Source of the DNA: Rhizobium grahamii CCGE 502
Lineage (GTDB): Bacteria; Pseudomonadota; Alphaproteobacteria; Rhizobiales; Rhizobiaceae
NCBI RefSeq assembly: GCF_000298315.2
Contig: NZ_AEYE02000016.1
Span: 31,807 to 95,806, forward strand
DNA length: 64,000 nucleotides
Reading direction: 5' to 3'
Under the pieces are notes generated by a model. That model was not told the origin of the DNA and did not search any database. It worked only from the letters and a program-made list of their open reading frames with translations. The first letter of the stretch is position 1. Each line of letters starts with the position of its first letter. The position numbers and the translations under genes were made by a program. Below are positions 63,895-64,000 of this stretch, piece after piece.

Positions 63895-64000
63895 CACATT
63901 GATATCCAGCGACAGGAAATGCAAGCCGCGCCGCCTTGATGGGAGGCTGCCAGAGAAGTCGTAAAGTGCCCGAAGGCGAGCACCGCCTGTGATCGTGTCC
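63895..64000. other. Window end without a gene
   Basis: No start or domain is recognised in the last 106 bases. Confidence 0.4.

Noticed and set aside
1-64000. CRISPR arrays, rRNA operons, plasmid replication genes
   Set aside because: No direct-repeat array, rRNA-like sequence or repABC/parAB-type gene was found on reading both strands.

Overview
The window looks like an accessory replicon or island-rich stretch of a rhizobial alphaproteobacterium (Rhizobiaceae or a close relative). This is inferred from the family mix: two DUF982 proteins, FixJ-type response regulators, a perfect FNR/FixK box beside acetate kinase and phosphoketolase remnants, GlxA-type AraC regulators, a dipeptide-type ABC operon for a probable sugar acid, and high G+C by eye. 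I see no rRNA, tRNA, CRISPR array or replication origin.

Region 1 (1-19.4 kb) is the most unusual part. It is a dense block in which nearly every product is exported: two HupE/UreJ-type membrane proteins, a parvulin-type isomerase, a secreted protein of unknown function and a DUF3604 metallohydrolase on the minus strand; then a membrane-anchored TPR protein, an alpha/beta-hydrolase lipoprotein, a Cys-type sulfatase, a secreted HAD phosphatase, a glycine-rich exported protein, an octaheme cytochrome with HEAT/TPR-like repeats and an outer-membrane barrel on the plus strand. Between them lie a secreted 2H phosphoesterase, a lone receiver domain, two tiny exported peptides and an 18-bp inverted repeat with CCCTTAAGGG cores. 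I read it as an extracytoplasmic hydrolase and redox system of unknown substrate.

Region 2 (19.4-30 kb) holds a decayed quinone oxidoreductase, a tandem pair of HD-domain proteins (one exported, one cytosolic), a GlxA-type regulator, an HdeD-like membrane protein, a Mo-oxidoreductase/cytochrome b/exported protein cluster sharing a TetR operator with its regulator, an MFS pump with its own TetR gene, and a RidA protein. Region 3 (30-40 kb) is a patchwork: a PIN toxin-antitoxin pair fused to an integrase remnant, an XRE regulator, small rhizobial proteins, FixJ-like genes, a large winged-helix/ATPase/TPR regulator, a deleted MOSC-ferredoxin gene and a GST.

Region 4 (40-51.7 kb) is intact and metabolic: aldehyde dehydrogenase and acetolactate synthase-like genes, a five-gene oligopeptide-type ABC importer, and a divergent GntR/DHDPS-family/enolase-superfamily operon separated by a palindromic operator. 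It most likely imports and dehydrates an acid sugar.

Region 5 (51.7-64 kb) is heavily degraded. It contains broken DUF4143 ATPase, adenylate cyclase, ABC exporter, GFA, integrase, CBS-BON, acetate kinase and phosphoketolase genes among a few intact ones (methyltransferase, TetR, thioredoxin reductase-like, cytochrome P460, DUF982, and a Phd/VapC-type toxin-antitoxin pair). A short dispersed repeat (four copies) lies beside several of the joints between modules.
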